From NCBI GenBank assembly GCA_902631295.1, contig CACOXV010000001.1, positions 1-64,000 of the forward strand: a DNA stretch of 64,000 bases. The letters are read 5' to 3'. This document shows positions 34,464-44,168 of this stretch, in pieces. Source of the DNA: Paracoccaceae bacterium. GTDB lineage: Bacteria > Pseudomonadota > Alphaproteobacteria > Rhodobacterales > Rhodobacteraceae. A program made the position numbers and the translations under genes. The first letter of the stretch is position 1. Each line of letters opens with the position of its first letter. A model generated the notes under the pieces. It did not search any database, was not told the DNA's origin, and worked only from the letters and a program-made list of their open reading frames with translations.

Positions 34464-35534
34464 ATGAAAATACCTTTAATTACAACAACAATTGGCTCAT
34501 TTCCTAAACCAGCGTACACACCAATAAGAGACTGGTTTGATAGTGCGCGTGAAAAAGGAGGAATGAATTCTCCAGAAACCACAAGAAATTACCAAGCTGA
34601 TCTCGCTAAAAATATCGAGAAAAATGAAAAATTATTTATAAGAGCTGCAAAAGAGGCAATTGACGCGCAACTTCGAGCGGGCATTGATATTCCAACAGAT
34701 GGAGAAGTCAGACGAGAAAACTACATCCATTACCACTGCAGACATTTAACAGGTTTTGATTTCGAAAACCTTGAGCATCGCATCTTACGAGACGGAGCAT
34801 ATGAAACGGATCTTCCAGCCGTAAGAAGTAATGTCGAACATCAAGGACAAAACTACTCAGTCAATGACTTTCTGGCAGCACAGAAGCTATCTTCTAAACC
34901 CATAAAGTTCACTTTACCGGGTCCACTAACAATTATGGATACTACAGCTGATTGTTTTTACGACGATCGACCACGTCTTAACAAAATTTTAGCAGACACA
35001 ATTAACAAAGAAATTTTGGCCCTTGTGGACGCTGGATGTAAATATATTCAGGTAGACGAACCACTTTTTGCTAGAAAGGTAAGTGATGCTTTATCTTTTG
35101 GTTTCGAAGGGATTGATAGGTGTTTTCATAAGGTTCCAAAGTCTGTGGCGCGCATTGTTCATATGTGTTGTGGATACCCTGATTATTTGGATGATTTAGA
35201 TTATAAAAAAGCGGACCCTCAAAGCTATAGAGATCTCAGTTTTATGATAGAAGAAGCTGAATTTGATCAAATATCAATCGAAGATAAGCACTGCTGCAAC
35301 AACCTTGATCTTCTCGAAAAGTTCACGAAGAAAAGTGTTATTTTTGGCAGTATTGCAATTGCGTCCAGTAAGATGGAGACTTTAGACGAGGTGGTTGACC
35401 GTCTAAAACTAGCGCTTAACCACATAGATAGAGAAAGATTGATAGTTGCACCAGATTGTGGGTTGGGCTTGCTACCCCCAAACTTAGCCGAGGAAAAACT
35501 CAAAATAATGTGTCAAGCGGCGGCAATGGCGTAA
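34464..35534 (+). CDS. Cobalamin-independent methionine synthase (MetE C-terminal)-like protein
   Basis: 356 aa, a single MetE-type barrel, half the length of MetE. The zinc ligands align as VHMCCGYP (His and Cys), the Glu in ISIEDKH and the Cys in APDCGLGLL. DIPTDGEVRREN is a folate-type region. Such short MetE paralogues transfer methyl groups between small molecules. It is divergent from the transporter and convergent with the Gfo/Idh gene, suggesting methyl removal from the imported compound. Confidence 0.85.
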   Translation: MKIPLITTTIGSFPKPAYTPIRDWFDSAREKGGMNSPETTRNYQADLAKNIEKNEKLFIRAAKEAIDAQLRAGIDIPTDGEVRRENYIHYHCRHLTGFDFENLEHRILRDGAYETDLPAVRSNVEHQGQNYSVNDFLAAQKLSSKPIKFTLPGPLTIMDTTADCFYDDRPRLNKILADTINKEILALVDAGCKYIQVDEPLFARKVSDALSFGFEGIDRCFHKVPKSVARIVHMCCGYPDYLDDLDYKKADPQSYRDLSFMIEEAEFDQISIEDKHCCNNLDLLEKFTKKSVIFGSIAIASSKMETLDEVVDRLKLALNHIDRERLIVAPDCGLGLLPPNLAEEKLKIMCQAAAMA

Positions 35535-35549
35535 GCCAGAGCTAGTTAT

Positions 35550-36638
35550 TTAATCAAATTCAACAGCACGGCCCTCTTTTGCACTTTCTTGAGCGGCTAT
35601 GCCCATAATTACAGATTTATAGCCATCCTCAAGGGTAACATCTGGATTTTGAATTTTTCCACGAACTAACTCAAGAAATCTTTTGTGCTGATAATAAGTG
35701 GATCCATGGTGATCCCCAGCCTCAAGCAGAACTGGATCCACTTTAACCTCAGTAACTTGGGGACCCATCGGGTGACGAGGGCTTTTGATTAATAATGGTA
35801 CAGGAGGATCTCCCAACTTTTGAGGCCAGAATCTTATCGGGCCAGGTATTTTCGTTTCCAGCTTGCCCTTATGACCCAAAGCGATTATTTCCTCTTGGTA
35901 TTTAGATCCTTCTGCAAACATGCAAAGTTCCAACATAGCTCTGACACCATTCTCAAAATCGACTATGACATATCCATTATCAAGGATATCTGATTTTTTG
36001 CCATTATAAACTTCATCTATATGATTAACATTCTGCCCAGCACTTGCCATGATCCGCTTTGGTTCTGACTTAGTAATTAGACGCATAAGATCAAAGAAGT
36101 GACAACATTTCTCAACAAATGTCCCACCAGAATTAATATTAAATCTGTTCCAATCTCCGACTTTACGTAGAAATGGAAAACGATGTTCACGAATAGTTAA
36201 CATATTTATGCCACCGGTCACTGTTTCAACGTTATTTATGAAAGACGAAATTGGAGGCATGTACCTATATTCCATCGCTACCCATACCGGGGCTTGGTAA
36301 TCTCGAATAAACTTCAAGATCAGTTCTTTATCCTCAACAGCAGTAAATAAAGGTTTTTCAACCAAAATAGGAAGTTTTTGGATTTCTGAAATTTTAAATA
36401 ATTGTTGAAGATGACAGTGGTTTGGGCTTGCAATAACGAGGCAATCAAGATTTGGGAATTCTAGTAATTTTTCCAAATTATCAACTAAAGCGGCTTCAGG
36501 TGCTAATTTTAAAGCTGACTGTGCCATCCCATTATTTGGCTCAAATATAGCTAAAATATTTGTACCATCTAGCAGCTTGATGTTTTTTAGATGCTCATGC
36601 CCCATCATGCCACATCCTATAATTCCATAATTTACCAT
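35550..36638 (-). CDS. Gfo/Idh/MocA family oxidoreductase
   Basis: About 362 aa; the track starts 17 codons earlier within the GntR tail. The Rossmann start MVNYGIIGCGMMGHEHLKNI, the EKP catalytic block VEKPLF, and the second domain with HFFDLMRLIT are clear. Oxidises sugars, inositols or related alcohols with NAD(P). Its start is 11 bases after the GntR stop, so it is regulated by it. Confidence 0.9.
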   Translation of the reverse strand: MVNYGIIGCGMMGHEHLKNIKLLDGTNILAIFEPNNGMAQSALKLAPEAALVDNLEKLLEFPNLDCLVIASPNHCHLQQLFKISEIQKLPILVEKPLFTAVEDKELILKFIRDYQAPVWVAMEYRYMPPISSFINNVETVTGGINMLTIREHRFPFLRKVGDWNRFNINSGGTFVEKCCHFFDLMRLITKSEPKRIMASAGQNVNHIDEVYNGKKSDILDNGYVIVDFENGVRAMLELCMFAEGSKYQEEIIALGHKGKLETKIPGPIRFWPQKLGDPPVPLLIKSPRHPMGPQVTEVKVDPVLLEAGDHHGSTYYQHKRFLELVRGKIQNPDVTLEDGYKSVIMGIAAQESAKEGRAVEFD

Positions 36639-36648
36639 GTTGATTCTT

Positions 36649-37365
36649 TCACTGTAACCGTTGCACATACCTGGACCTGGAGGTATCAAACCATGTCCTA
36701 GAATATTCCACTGGATATTTAAACTGGCCCCAACTCAGCCTTTCAACAAACCCTGTTAAAGTTCCTTTATCTAATGAAAAAGCTTTCGGTGCCCATTTTG
36801 GAACTTTTTCTATAGATACAGAATCTTCAGCTTTTGAAATCCACAAACCTAGATGTTCAGCATAATATTTATACAGTGACTCTGAGATGTTAGTTAAACT
36901 TACATCACCCACACTCTTGTCTATCCAAATTTCTTCAAGTGCAATAACCAGATCATTTAAGTATCTCAGACGCCTTATGCGGGTAGCTTGATTAGATAGT
37001 CCGAATGGAATTAAATCTTTAGGTTTTTCTTTTACTTTTACATCTAAAATATTTGCTCTAGGCAATCCTCCTCCCCCAATAAGCTCGAGTCGAAACATGG
37101 CGTAAACGCTTCCATTAACGTTATTTTGTTTAACGTAGTTACCCGATCCATGAATACGCCGCAAAAGCCCAAAATCGTCTAGACGTTTCAGAGCTTTTCT
37201 CAATGTAATAACAGATGTCTTGAAATCTTTAGCCATTTCCCGTTCAGGAGCTAAACGAGTACCAGATATAAGCCTTCCAGCCGCGATTTCACGAGCTAGA
37301 AACTCAGATATTTGTATATACTTCGGTAAAGAGCTTGAACCGATATTAAAATTACGCCCAGTCAA
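36649..37365 (-). CDS. GntR-family regulator (HutC/UTRA type)
   Basis: 238 aa. Winged helix at 15-80 (SEFLAREIAAGRLISGTRLAPEREMAKDF, LRKALKRLDDFGLLRRIHGSGNYV), then a UTRA effector domain. Starts at TTG with GAAAGA before it. Divergent from the LLM monooxygenase gene; a tandem 10-bp repeat lies between. Probably controls both directions in response to a pathway intermediate. Confidence 0.92.
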   Translation of the reverse strand: MTGRNFNIGSSSLPKYIQISEFLAREIAAGRLISGTRLAPEREMAKDFKTSVITLRKALKRLDDFGLLRRIHGSGNYVKQNNVNGSVYAMFRLELIGGGGLPRANILDVKVKEKPKDLIPFGLSNQATRIRRLRYLNDLVIALEEIWIDKSVGDVSLTNISESLYKYYAEHLGLWISKAEDSVSIEKVPKWAPKAFSLDKGTLTGFVERLSWGQFKYPVEYSRTWFDTSRSRYVQRLQ

Positions 37366-37397
37366 TTTTATTATCTTTCAAATTTCGTTAACATAAG

Positions 37398-37418
37398 ATT
37401 GATATACTATTGATATAC
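37398..37418. promoter_or_regulatory. Tandem ATTGATATAC operator candidate
   Basis: ATTGATATAC occurs twice, 11 bases apart (37398-37407 and 37409-37418), in the 104-base spacer between the GntR gene and the divergent monooxygenase gene. Repeats one helical turn apart suit a GntR-type dimer, and also overlap a possible promoter. Confidence 0.5.
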
Positions 37419-37469
37419 CTTTTTTCTAATGCTAGCAAATAGAAAGCCAAATAATAATTAGGGGTATTT

Positions 37470-38624
37470 ATGAGCGTTGTTCCGATTACTTCAGACGATC
37501 TAAAGTCAAGTGAAGTTGCATGGTTTTCAGCTTTGTGCTCTGATGACTATCAGTTTTTAGGTATTCCGGACGGAAGTTTGAGGTCAAGCTGGGCTCACTG
37601 TTCAAAGATCGTCAAGACAGCCGAAGCTCAAGGATTCAGAAATATTTTATGCCCATCCTCGTATCAAGTTGGTCAAGATACGCTCTCATTCGTGGCAGGC
37701 TGCGCACCAATAACAAAAAATATCAATCTACTTGCTGCTGTAAGATGTGGGGAAATGCAGCCAATTATGCTTGGTAGAACGCTCTCTACGCTTGATCATA
37801 TGCTTGAGGGAAGACTAACTGTAAACATTATAAGTTCCGACTTTCCAGGACAAACAGAGCCCAGCCCCTATCGTTATAAAAGGTCGCGTGAAGTAGTAGA
37901 AATACTAAAACAAGCATGGACCCAAGACGAAATAAATTTTGAGGGCGATATATATAATTTTCAAGGATTAAGCACAGACCCAGTAAGACCATATCAAGAG
38001 GGCGGCCCTCTTTTATATTTCGGTGGCTACTCTCAAGATGCTTTAGAATTATGTGGCCAACATTGCGATGTTTATCTTATGTGGCCAGAAAAAATTGAAG
38101 ACCTAAAAAACCGAATGAAAGCTGTTCACGCCGTTGCAGAGAAATACAACCGAACATTGGACTATGGATTGAGGGTACACATGGTAGTGCGTGAAACTGA
38201 AAAAGAAGCCAGAGAGTATGCAGACTTTATTGTCTCAAAATTGGATGATGGATATGGAAAAATCATCCGTGATAGAGCTCTTGACTCAACCTCGCTTGGG
38301 GTCGCTCATCAAACAAAAAATAGAGAACTTGCAGACAAATATGGTTACGTAGAAGACAATCTTTGGACTGGAGTAGGACGTGCAAGATCGGGATGTGGTG
38401 CAGCAATAGTGGGTTCAGCCGATCAAGTTCTTTCGAAACTTGAGAGCTATAAAAAAATGGGAATTAAAGCATTTATACTTTCGGGCTACCCACATCTGGA
38501 TGAGGCAGAATATTTTGGAAAACTCGTTATGCCTCATATGGACACTTGCTCGTTACCACACGTATATGGGCGAGTACCAAGTGAACTGCCCAAAACACCT
38601 CTAGGAACAGGAGTACGAGTCTAA
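37470..38624 (+). CDS. LLM-class flavin-dependent monooxygenase (SsuD-like)
   Basis: 384 aa. The start resembles alkanesulfonate monooxygenase SsuD and related proteins (RTLSTLDHMLEGRLTVNIISSDFPGQ; YKRSREVVEILKQAW; GPLLYFGGYSQDALELCGQHCD). FMNH2-dependent oxygenases of this group cleave C-S or other C-heteroatom bonds. No flavin reductase or ssu transporter is near. GGGG precedes the ATG; one base overlaps the next gene. Confidence 0.88.
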   Translation: MSVVPITSDDLKSSEVAWFSALCSDDYQFLGIPDGSLRSSWAHCSKIVKTAEAQGFRNILCPSSYQVGQDTLSFVAGCAPITKNINLLAAVRCGEMQPIMLGRTLSTLDHMLEGRLTVNIISSDFPGQTEPSPYRYKRSREVVEILKQAWTQDEINFEGDIYNFQGLSTDPVRPYQEGGPLLYFGGYSQDALELCGQHCDVYLMWPEKIEDLKNRMKAVHAVAEKYNRTLDYGLRVHMVVRETEKEAREYADFIVSKLDDGYGKIIRDRALDSTSLGVAHQTKNRELADKYGYVEDNLWTGVGRARSGCGAAIVGSADQVLSKLESYKKMGIKAFILSGYPHLDEAEYFGKLVMPHMDTCSLPHVYGRVPSELPKTPLGTGVRV

Positions 38625-39514
38625 TGGAAAGAATAAATCTATCAGAAAAGCTTGAAGTTAGTCGTATAGTTTACGGCATGTGGAGACTGGTAGATGACCC
38701 TAATACATCGGCATCTCATGTTGAAAATAAAATAAACAAATGCCTAGAAAATGGGATAACAACTATTGATCAGGCAGATATTTATGGAGGCTATACTGCG
38801 GAAGCAGTTCTCGGACAGGCTTTGAAGCAAAATCCAAACCTGCGCGATCAAATAGAAATTGTTACAAAATGTGACATCGTTATTGATGCTGGAAGACACT
38901 CTGGTGCTAGAGTTAAACACTATAATACTTCCAGAGAGCATATTCATTCAAGTGTCGACGCATCTTTAGTGGAAATGGGTATAGACTATATTGATCTACT
39001 CTTAATTCACAGACCAGACCCCTTTATGAACCACCATTTGACTGGTGCGGCGCTTGATGAACTGGTGGCCGTCGGCAAAGTGGGCGCAATTGGGGTATCC
39101 AATTTCAGACCATGGGATTGGGAGTTATTACAATCTGCAATGAATAATAAACTGATCACAAACCAGATAGAGATAAGTTTAAATGAACCCAGAGCATTCA
39201 CTAACGGTGATGTAGCATTTCATCAGAGGCATGGTCATAATCTTATGGCTTGGTCACCACTCGGAGGTGGTGATTTAATTACAAGTAATGGAAAAATTCA
39301 GGTTGTCCTTGATGAGCTTGCAAAGAAAAATGAGGTTGACCGTGCTGCAATTGCAGTAGCTTTTTTACTGGCGCATCCCGCAAAGATTTTACCCATTTTG
39401 GGAACAAATAGCCTCGACAGGATTTCTTCAATTTCAGATGCTACTAAAGTGACCTTAGATCGCCAGGATTGGTTCAGTTTATATGAGGCTAGCCTAGGAC
39501 AAGAAGTTGCCTAG
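38624..39514 (+). CDS. Aldo/keto reductase
   Basis: 296 aa TIM barrel. Catalytic tetrad visible: Asp in DQADIYGGYT with Tyr, Lys in VTKCDIV and His in LLLIHRPDP. Reduces aldehydes or ketones with NADPH. The start codon overlaps the stop of the monooxygenase gene (TAATG), so the two act in series: the oxygenase produces a carbonyl that this enzyme reduces. Confidence 0.92.
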   Translation: MERINLSEKLEVSRIVYGMWRLVDDPNTSASHVENKINKCLENGITTIDQADIYGGYTAEAVLGQALKQNPNLRDQIEIVTKCDIVIDAGRHSGARVKHYNTSREHIHSSVDASLVEMGIDYIDLLLIHRPDPFMNHHLTGAALDELVAVGKVGAIGVSNFRPWDWELLQSAMNNKLITNQIEISLNEPRAFTNGDVAFHQRHGHNLMAWSPLGGGDLITSNGKIQVVLDELAKKNEVDRAAIAVAFLLAHPAKILPILGTNSLDRISSISDATKVTLDRQDWFSLYEASLGQEVA

Positions 39515-39617
39515 AATATATTAATATAATTTGAGCAGTCAGCTTTGTATATACTAGCATTCGATAGCTTGATTAAACAGCTTTTTTAGTCAAAATAAAT
39601 TGAAATTAGGAAACACT

Positions 39618-40628
39618 TTGAAAATAGTTCGTACCGACAGAGCCCTACAAACACCTGTAATTGACGCCAATCTTAAAAAGGCCGGTCATGAATTAGTTTT
39701 ACTGCCAGATGGGATTTCAGAAGATGAACTGATTGAACACATTAGTGACGCTGATCTTATTCTTATGTGTTACACTCCAATTACACGAAGAGTAATTGAA
39801 GCTGCAAAAAAGCTGAAAGGCATTGTGAAATATGGTGTCGGCATTGATGCAATCGATATTGCTGCAGCAATAGATAACGGCTTACCTGTTGTTAATATTC
39901 CAGAGTACGCCGAAGAAACCGTAGCTGAGGGAGCATTTGCGATGCTCATCGCGCTTGCAAAAAAGTTACCAGCTATTCAAAATCAAATGGAAAATAATGG
40001 ATGGGCATGGCCCGAACCTAAATGGCTTGGATCTGATATTGCAGGCAAGACTTTAGGCATAGTCGGTTTTGGGAAAATAGGAAAAAGCATGGCGCGAATA
40101 GCGAGCCATGGTTTCCGTGCCAGAGTCATAGCATTTAGTCCTCATACTGACAGTCAAGAAATGAAAAAGTTTGGAGTTACAAAATATAACTCTCTAAATC
40201 AGCTATTATCAGACAGTGACTTTGTGAGTATTCACAGCGTTTTAAATTCCGAAACCGAAAAACTAATTGGTGAAGAAGAATTACGCCATATGAAATCAAG
40301 CGCTATTCTAATTAACTCTGCACGTGGTGCTATTGTTGATGAGAAAGCTCTGATTAAGGCAATAAAAGAGAATTGGATTTCTGGTTTAGGATTGGATGTC
40401 TTCAGCCAAGAGCCGTTAAATTCAAAAACTCACCCAATGAAAGAATTATATGGCAGACCAAATGTGATTCTTATGCCCCACTTAACCTTCTATACTGTCG
40501 GAGCAATGGATCGCTTAGAAACTGAAACGCTTGATAGATGCTATGAAATATTAGAAGGGAAAAAAGTATTAGTAAAATCTTTAGATCCCCGCCTACTCAA
40601 ACAAAGTAAGTCGTTAATTCTCCATTAA
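39618..40628 (+). CDS. D-2-hydroxyacid dehydrogenase (phosphoglycerate-dehydrogenase-like)
   Basis: Start set to the TTG that has AGGA six bases ahead; the track's earlier TTG lacks one. 336 aa. NAD site GIVGFGKIGKSMA, catalytic Arg in NSARGAIVDE, Glu in DVFSQEPL and His in LMPHLTFYT. Acts on a 2-hydroxy or 2-oxo acid. Belongs to the catabolic cluster (plus-strand run after AKR). Confidence 0.9.
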   Translation: MKIVRTDRALQTPVIDANLKKAGHELVLLPDGISEDELIEHISDADLILMCYTPITRRVIEAAKKLKGIVKYGVGIDAIDIAAAIDNGLPVVNIPEYAEETVAEGAFAMLIALAKKLPAIQNQMENNGWAWPEPKWLGSDIAGKTLGIVGFGKIGKSMARIASHGFRARVIAFSPHTDSQEMKKFGVTKYNSLNQLLSDSDFVSIHSVLNSETEKLIGEEELRHMKSSAILINSARGAIVDEKALIKAIKENWISGLGLDVFSQEPLNSKTHPMKELYGRPNVILMPHLTFYTVGAMDRLETETLDRCYEILEGKKVLVKSLDPRLLKQSKSLILH

Positions 40629-40669
40629 TTAAAGTTACCCAATTATAGTACTTAATCTATACGGATTTC

Positions 40670-41605
40670 CTAAAAGGCTACATTTTCAATGCCCTTTAGT
40701 TTTAACATCTTTCTGACCTCGTTAGGCGTTGCGATATTTAGAGAAAATTCCTCTAAAATATTTCGCATTTTGATAACTTGATCTTTACTGGATTGAGCCA
40801 ACTTACCTGGTTCGATCCATAGAGAGTCTTCAAGACCGACGCGTACATTTGCACCCTGAGCAGCGCCTATTGAAGCTAGTGTCATCTGATTTTTTCCTGC
40901 ACCTAAGATTGACCAAATATACTCATTGCCAAACAAGCGATCGGCTGTTCGTTTCATGTGCATTAAATCTTCAGGATGCGCCCCTATACCCCCCAACAAA
41001 CCAAATACCGACTGAATAAAAAACGGTGGTTCAACTAATTTACGGTCAACAAAATGCTTTAAGTTATAAAGATGCGAAATATCATAACACTCAAATTCAA
41101 ATCGTGTTTTGTTGGTATAACCGATTTTTAATATTGCCTCTATATCTTGGAAAGTGTTTTTGAAAACTAGATCTCTTGACTTCTCAAGGTGATCCTTTTC
41201 CCAGGCACTCTGAAACTCGCTAAATCGATTCAGCATAGGATAGAGCCCAAAGTTCATAGAACCCATATTCAAAGATGCGAGCTCTGGTTTAAAAGTTGAG
41301 GCCGGCATCATCCTCTCTTCGACCGTCATGTGAGGGCTACCACCTGAAGTTATATTTAGTACAGCATCAGTTTCTTGTTTAATTTTTGGCAAAATTTTAG
41401 TAAAGATTTTAGGATCCTGCGTCGGCTTGCCATTGTCTGGGTCCCTTGCATGAAGGTGAAGAATTGAAGCGCCAGCTTTAGCAGCAGAAATTGCTGCATC
41501 TGAAATTTCTTTGGGTGTTACTGGCAAATACTTAGACATACTTGGCGTATGAATGGCTCCCGTAATCGCACAAGTAATAATAACTTTTCGTTTCTCTGTA
41601 ACCAT
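40670..41605 (-). CDS. BKACE (3-keto-5-aminohexanoate cleavage enzyme family, DUF849)
   Basis: About 311 aa from the ATG used here (GGTGAG precedes it). Zinc-binding HLHARDPDNG near residue 50 and NITSGGSPHMTVEERM are the hallmark of BKACE proteins, which transfer an acetyl-type unit between beta-keto acids and acetyl-CoA. The beta-keto acid is unknown; known examples include lysine, carnitine and betaine-derived acids. Convergent with the hydroxyacid dehydrogenase. Confidence 0.9.
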   Translation of the reverse strand: MVTEKRKVIITCAITGAIHTPSMSKYLPVTPKEISDAAISAAKAGASILHLHARDPDNGKPTQDPKIFTKILPKIKQETDAVLNITSGGSPHMTVEERMMPASTFKPELASLNMGSMNFGLYPMLNRFSEFQSAWEKDHLEKSRDLVFKNTFQDIEAILKIGYTNKTRFEFECYDISHLYNLKHFVDRKLVEPPFFIQSVFGLLGGIGAHPEDLMHMKRTADRLFGNEYIWSILGAGKNQMTLASIGAAQGANVRVGLEDSLWIEPGKLAQSSKDQVIKMRNILEEFSLNIATPNEVRKMLKLKGIENVAF

Positions 41606-41821
41606 TTTCTCACCGTTGGTAATCAAAAAATCCTAATTCCCAATAAAGATCTTTTCGGCTTGACCATTCTTTATCAAGTGCAATTTCAGTCGCTAGCTCT
41701 ATAAACATTTGACTTATTTTAAAAGGAAACAAATTTAACCCTCCAAATGTCAAATATTGCATGCATTTCCGAAAGAATAATTTATTATATAATTTAAGTA
41801 TAAATTTTTTGGAAACTTAAA

Positions 41822-42670
41822 ATGATTTCTCCCGATGATGCAAAAAAACGAAAAGAAATACGGCCTGTAATTTGTTATCCGAATGACACACTTCCAGATC
41901 CAGAACTGAGCCAGCTAAAAGAGCATAGAAAAGGCTCATCACTTGTCAATTCGATCATCACACCACCACGCCAAGGAGTATGTTTTCCTGTCAAGTCTGG
42001 CCAATTTTTTCGTATAATATCCTCTGAAGGTCCCCAAGTGGGTGATCTCAACTTATGGGCTGAAAGTAATTTAAATGAAAGTTTTTATTCGGGAAAAACA
42101 CGGGCACTTCACGGTTCTCATGTAAGTACTGGCGATAGGCTTTGGTCAAATTTTCCCTACCTTAGACCGATAGCAACAATTACTGCAGATACTCTAGATT
42201 GGTACGGTATCGATGAATATGGAGGATCTGTTCACGACGTGATTGGGACCAGATGTGATCCATACACGAACAAACTTCTCTCTGGCGATAATTACGATCA
42301 TTGCTGTCATTCAAATTTAACGCGCGCACTTGCAAAATATAAAAATTTAGAAATTTCTGATGCTGAACAATATGTTCATGATGTGTTAAATGTTTTTATG
42401 TGCACTGGATTTACGAAAGACACAGGACAATATTTTATGAAAGCCAGTCCAGTAAGACCAGGTGATTATTTGGAAATTTTTGCTGAAATTGATTTAATTG
42501 CAGGTTTATCTGCTTGTCCAGGCGGTGACTGTTCCAGCGAACATTCTAGCGATGAGGCTAGTTGTTATCCACTGAAAGTTGAAATTTATGAAAATTTCTC
42601 TTCCGACAAGCTTAGACGAGAAGAGCCAGTTTGCAATTCATACTCTGGATGCCATGGGAAACCTGCTTAG
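41822..42670 (+). CDS. DUF1989 family (urea carboxylase-associated) protein
   Basis: 282 aa. GQFFRIISSEGPQVGDLNLW, STGDRLWSNFPYLRPIATITADT, DPYTNKLLSGDNYDHCCHSNLTRAL and VRPGDYLEIFAEIDLIAGLSACPGGD are all classic DUF1989 blocks, with His/Cys metal positions. The domain is found near urea and amine catabolism. GGAAA precedes the start. Confidence 0.9.
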   Translation: MISPDDAKKRKEIRPVICYPNDTLPDPELSQLKEHRKGSSLVNSIITPPRQGVCFPVKSGQFFRIISSEGPQVGDLNLWAESNLNESFYSGKTRALHGSHVSTGDRLWSNFPYLRPIATITADTLDWYGIDEYGGSVHDVIGTRCDPYTNKLLSGDNYDHCCHSNLTRALAKYKNLEISDAEQYVHDVLNVFMCTGFTKDTGQYFMKASPVRPGDYLEIFAEIDLIAGLSACPGGDCSSEHSSDEASCYPLKVEIYENFSSDKLRREEPVCNSYSGCHGKPA

Positions 42671-42987
42671 GTTAGTTTTATTTTCAAATTTTCCAATAAC
42701 TTCCTTGAACACAGAAGCTACATTCCAATTGGAGCTGCTATTAGATAAAAAAAATATCAGAGGATCTCTGTACCAGAGCGACTATCACAACAGAAAATTA
42801 TCTTGCAAATATCTAATAATTTTTTAAAACAAGAAATTTGGTTTGTTTGAAATTTGCGCTAGCTCTACGATACGCCGTTGGTCAAAATACAAACCTGACC
42901 AAAATTCGCAGCTGACAGTAAATACTTTTTAACAAAACTTAAATTAACAACATTAATAAGTCTAAAATTGCTAGGGAAGGATAATAT
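42671..42987. other. Intergenic region, 317 bases
   Basis: No gene seen. It includes the operator-like inverted repeat described separately. Confidence 0.4.
42878..42902. promoter_or_regulatory. Inverted repeat TTGGTCA-N11-TGACCAA
   Basis: Seven-base perfect arms 86 bases upstream of the alpha-hydroxyacid oxidase. The 11-base separation with A/T-rich centre resembles LysR-type or other regulator sites. Confidence 0.45.
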
Positions 42988-44136
42988 ATGAACTTGGGTC
43001 AATGTCACAATTTCTCAGACTTCCGAACACTGGCAAAGAAGAGATTACCAGGTCCTATATTTCATTATATCGACGGAGCAGCGGATGATGAGGTAACCTA
43101 CAAAAGAAACTCCCAATCGTTCAATGATGTCGATTTAGTTCCCAACGTGTTGGCCGGGGTGGAAGAAGTTGACATGAGTACAGAAATTATGGGGCAAGAA
43201 CTTTCTATGCCTTTTTACTGTGCCCCAACAGCTCTGCAGAGGCTATTTCACCATGAGGGGGAGCGAGCAGTGGCTAAAGCTGCCTCAAGCGCCGGAACGA
43301 TGTTTGGAGTATCATCTCTCGCGACGGTTACGGTTGAAGACATAGCCAAAATAAGTACTGGCCCTAAAATGTTTCAGTTCTATTTTCATAAAGATCGTGG
43401 GTTGAACGATGCACTCCTCGAAAGGGCCAAAGCTGCTAAATTTAACGTATTAGCGCTAACTGTTGACACTATCACTGGTGGAAACAGAGAGAGAGACCTT
43501 CGCACTGGTTTTACATCACCTCCAAAGCTTACATTAGACTCCATATTAAGTTTTGCATTTCATCCAATGTGGGCATGGAATTTCTTTACAAAAGAGAAAT
43601 TCGATATGCCCCATCTCTCTGGACATGTAACCGAGGGTACAAATTTGGCAGTCTCGGTAGGGCAGTATTTTTCAACTATGCTGGATCAATCTATGAATTG
43701 GTCGGACGCAGAGAAACTATGTCAGCAGTGGAATGGCCAGTTTGCTCTTAAAGGTATTATGAGCGTTGAAGATGCCAAGAGAGCCGTCGATATTGGGTGT
43801 ACCGGTATAATGGTCTCCAATCATGGCGGAAGGCAATTGGACGGTAGTAGAGCGCCATTTGATCAACTTGCTGAAATATGTGACGCTGTTGGAGATAAAA
43901 TAGACGTGGTGTGCGAAGGCGGTATTCAACGAGGCACACATGTTTTGAAAGCACTATCGGTCGGGGCAAAATGTTGCTCTATAGGAAGATATTATTTGTA
44001 CGCTTTGGCAGCTGCGGGTCAAGCTGGGGTAGAGCGGGCCCTTAACCAATTAGCAGTTGAGGTAGAACGCGATATGAAACTAATGGGCGTAACTAGAGTT
44101 GACCAATTGAGCCGTTCAAATATTCGAACTCGTTGA
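42988..44136 (+). CDS. FMN-dependent alpha-hydroxy-acid oxidase/dehydrogenase (LldD-like)
   Basis: 382 aa. RLPGPIFHYIDGAADDEVTY, MPFYCAPTALQRLFHHEGE, MFGVSSLATVTVEDIA, VSNHGGRQLDGSRAPFDQL and CEGGIQRGTHVLKALSVGAK place it in the FMN alpha-hydroxyacid oxidase family (glycolate oxidase, lactate or mandelate dehydrogenase). It converts 2-hydroxy acids to 2-oxo acids. No membrane-anchor loop typical of LldD is obvious. Confidence 0.92.
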   Translation: MNLGQCHNFSDFRTLAKKRLPGPIFHYIDGAADDEVTYKRNSQSFNDVDLVPNVLAGVEEVDMSTEIMGQELSMPFYCAPTALQRLFHHEGERAVAKAASSAGTMFGVSSLATVTVEDIAKISTGPKMFQFYFHKDRGLNDALLERAKAAKFNVLALTVDTITGGNRERDLRTGFTSPPKLTLDSILSFAFHPMWAWNFFTKEKFDMPHLSGHVTEGTNLAVSVGQYFSTMLDQSMNWSDAEKLCQQWNGQFALKGIMSVEDAKRAVDIGCTGIMVSNHGGRQLDGSRAPFDQLAEICDAVGDKIDVVCEGGIQRGTHVLKALSVGAKCCSIGRYYLYALAAAGQAGVERALNQLAVEVERDMKLMGVTRVDQLSRSNIRTR

Positions 44137-44168
44137 CAATTGATTATATTTTAGTCTGGTTTTCGCAA

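Noticed and set aside
42579-42827. 82-aa ORF after DUF1989
   Set aside because: Begins inside DUF1989 in another frame and has no recognisable protein pattern.
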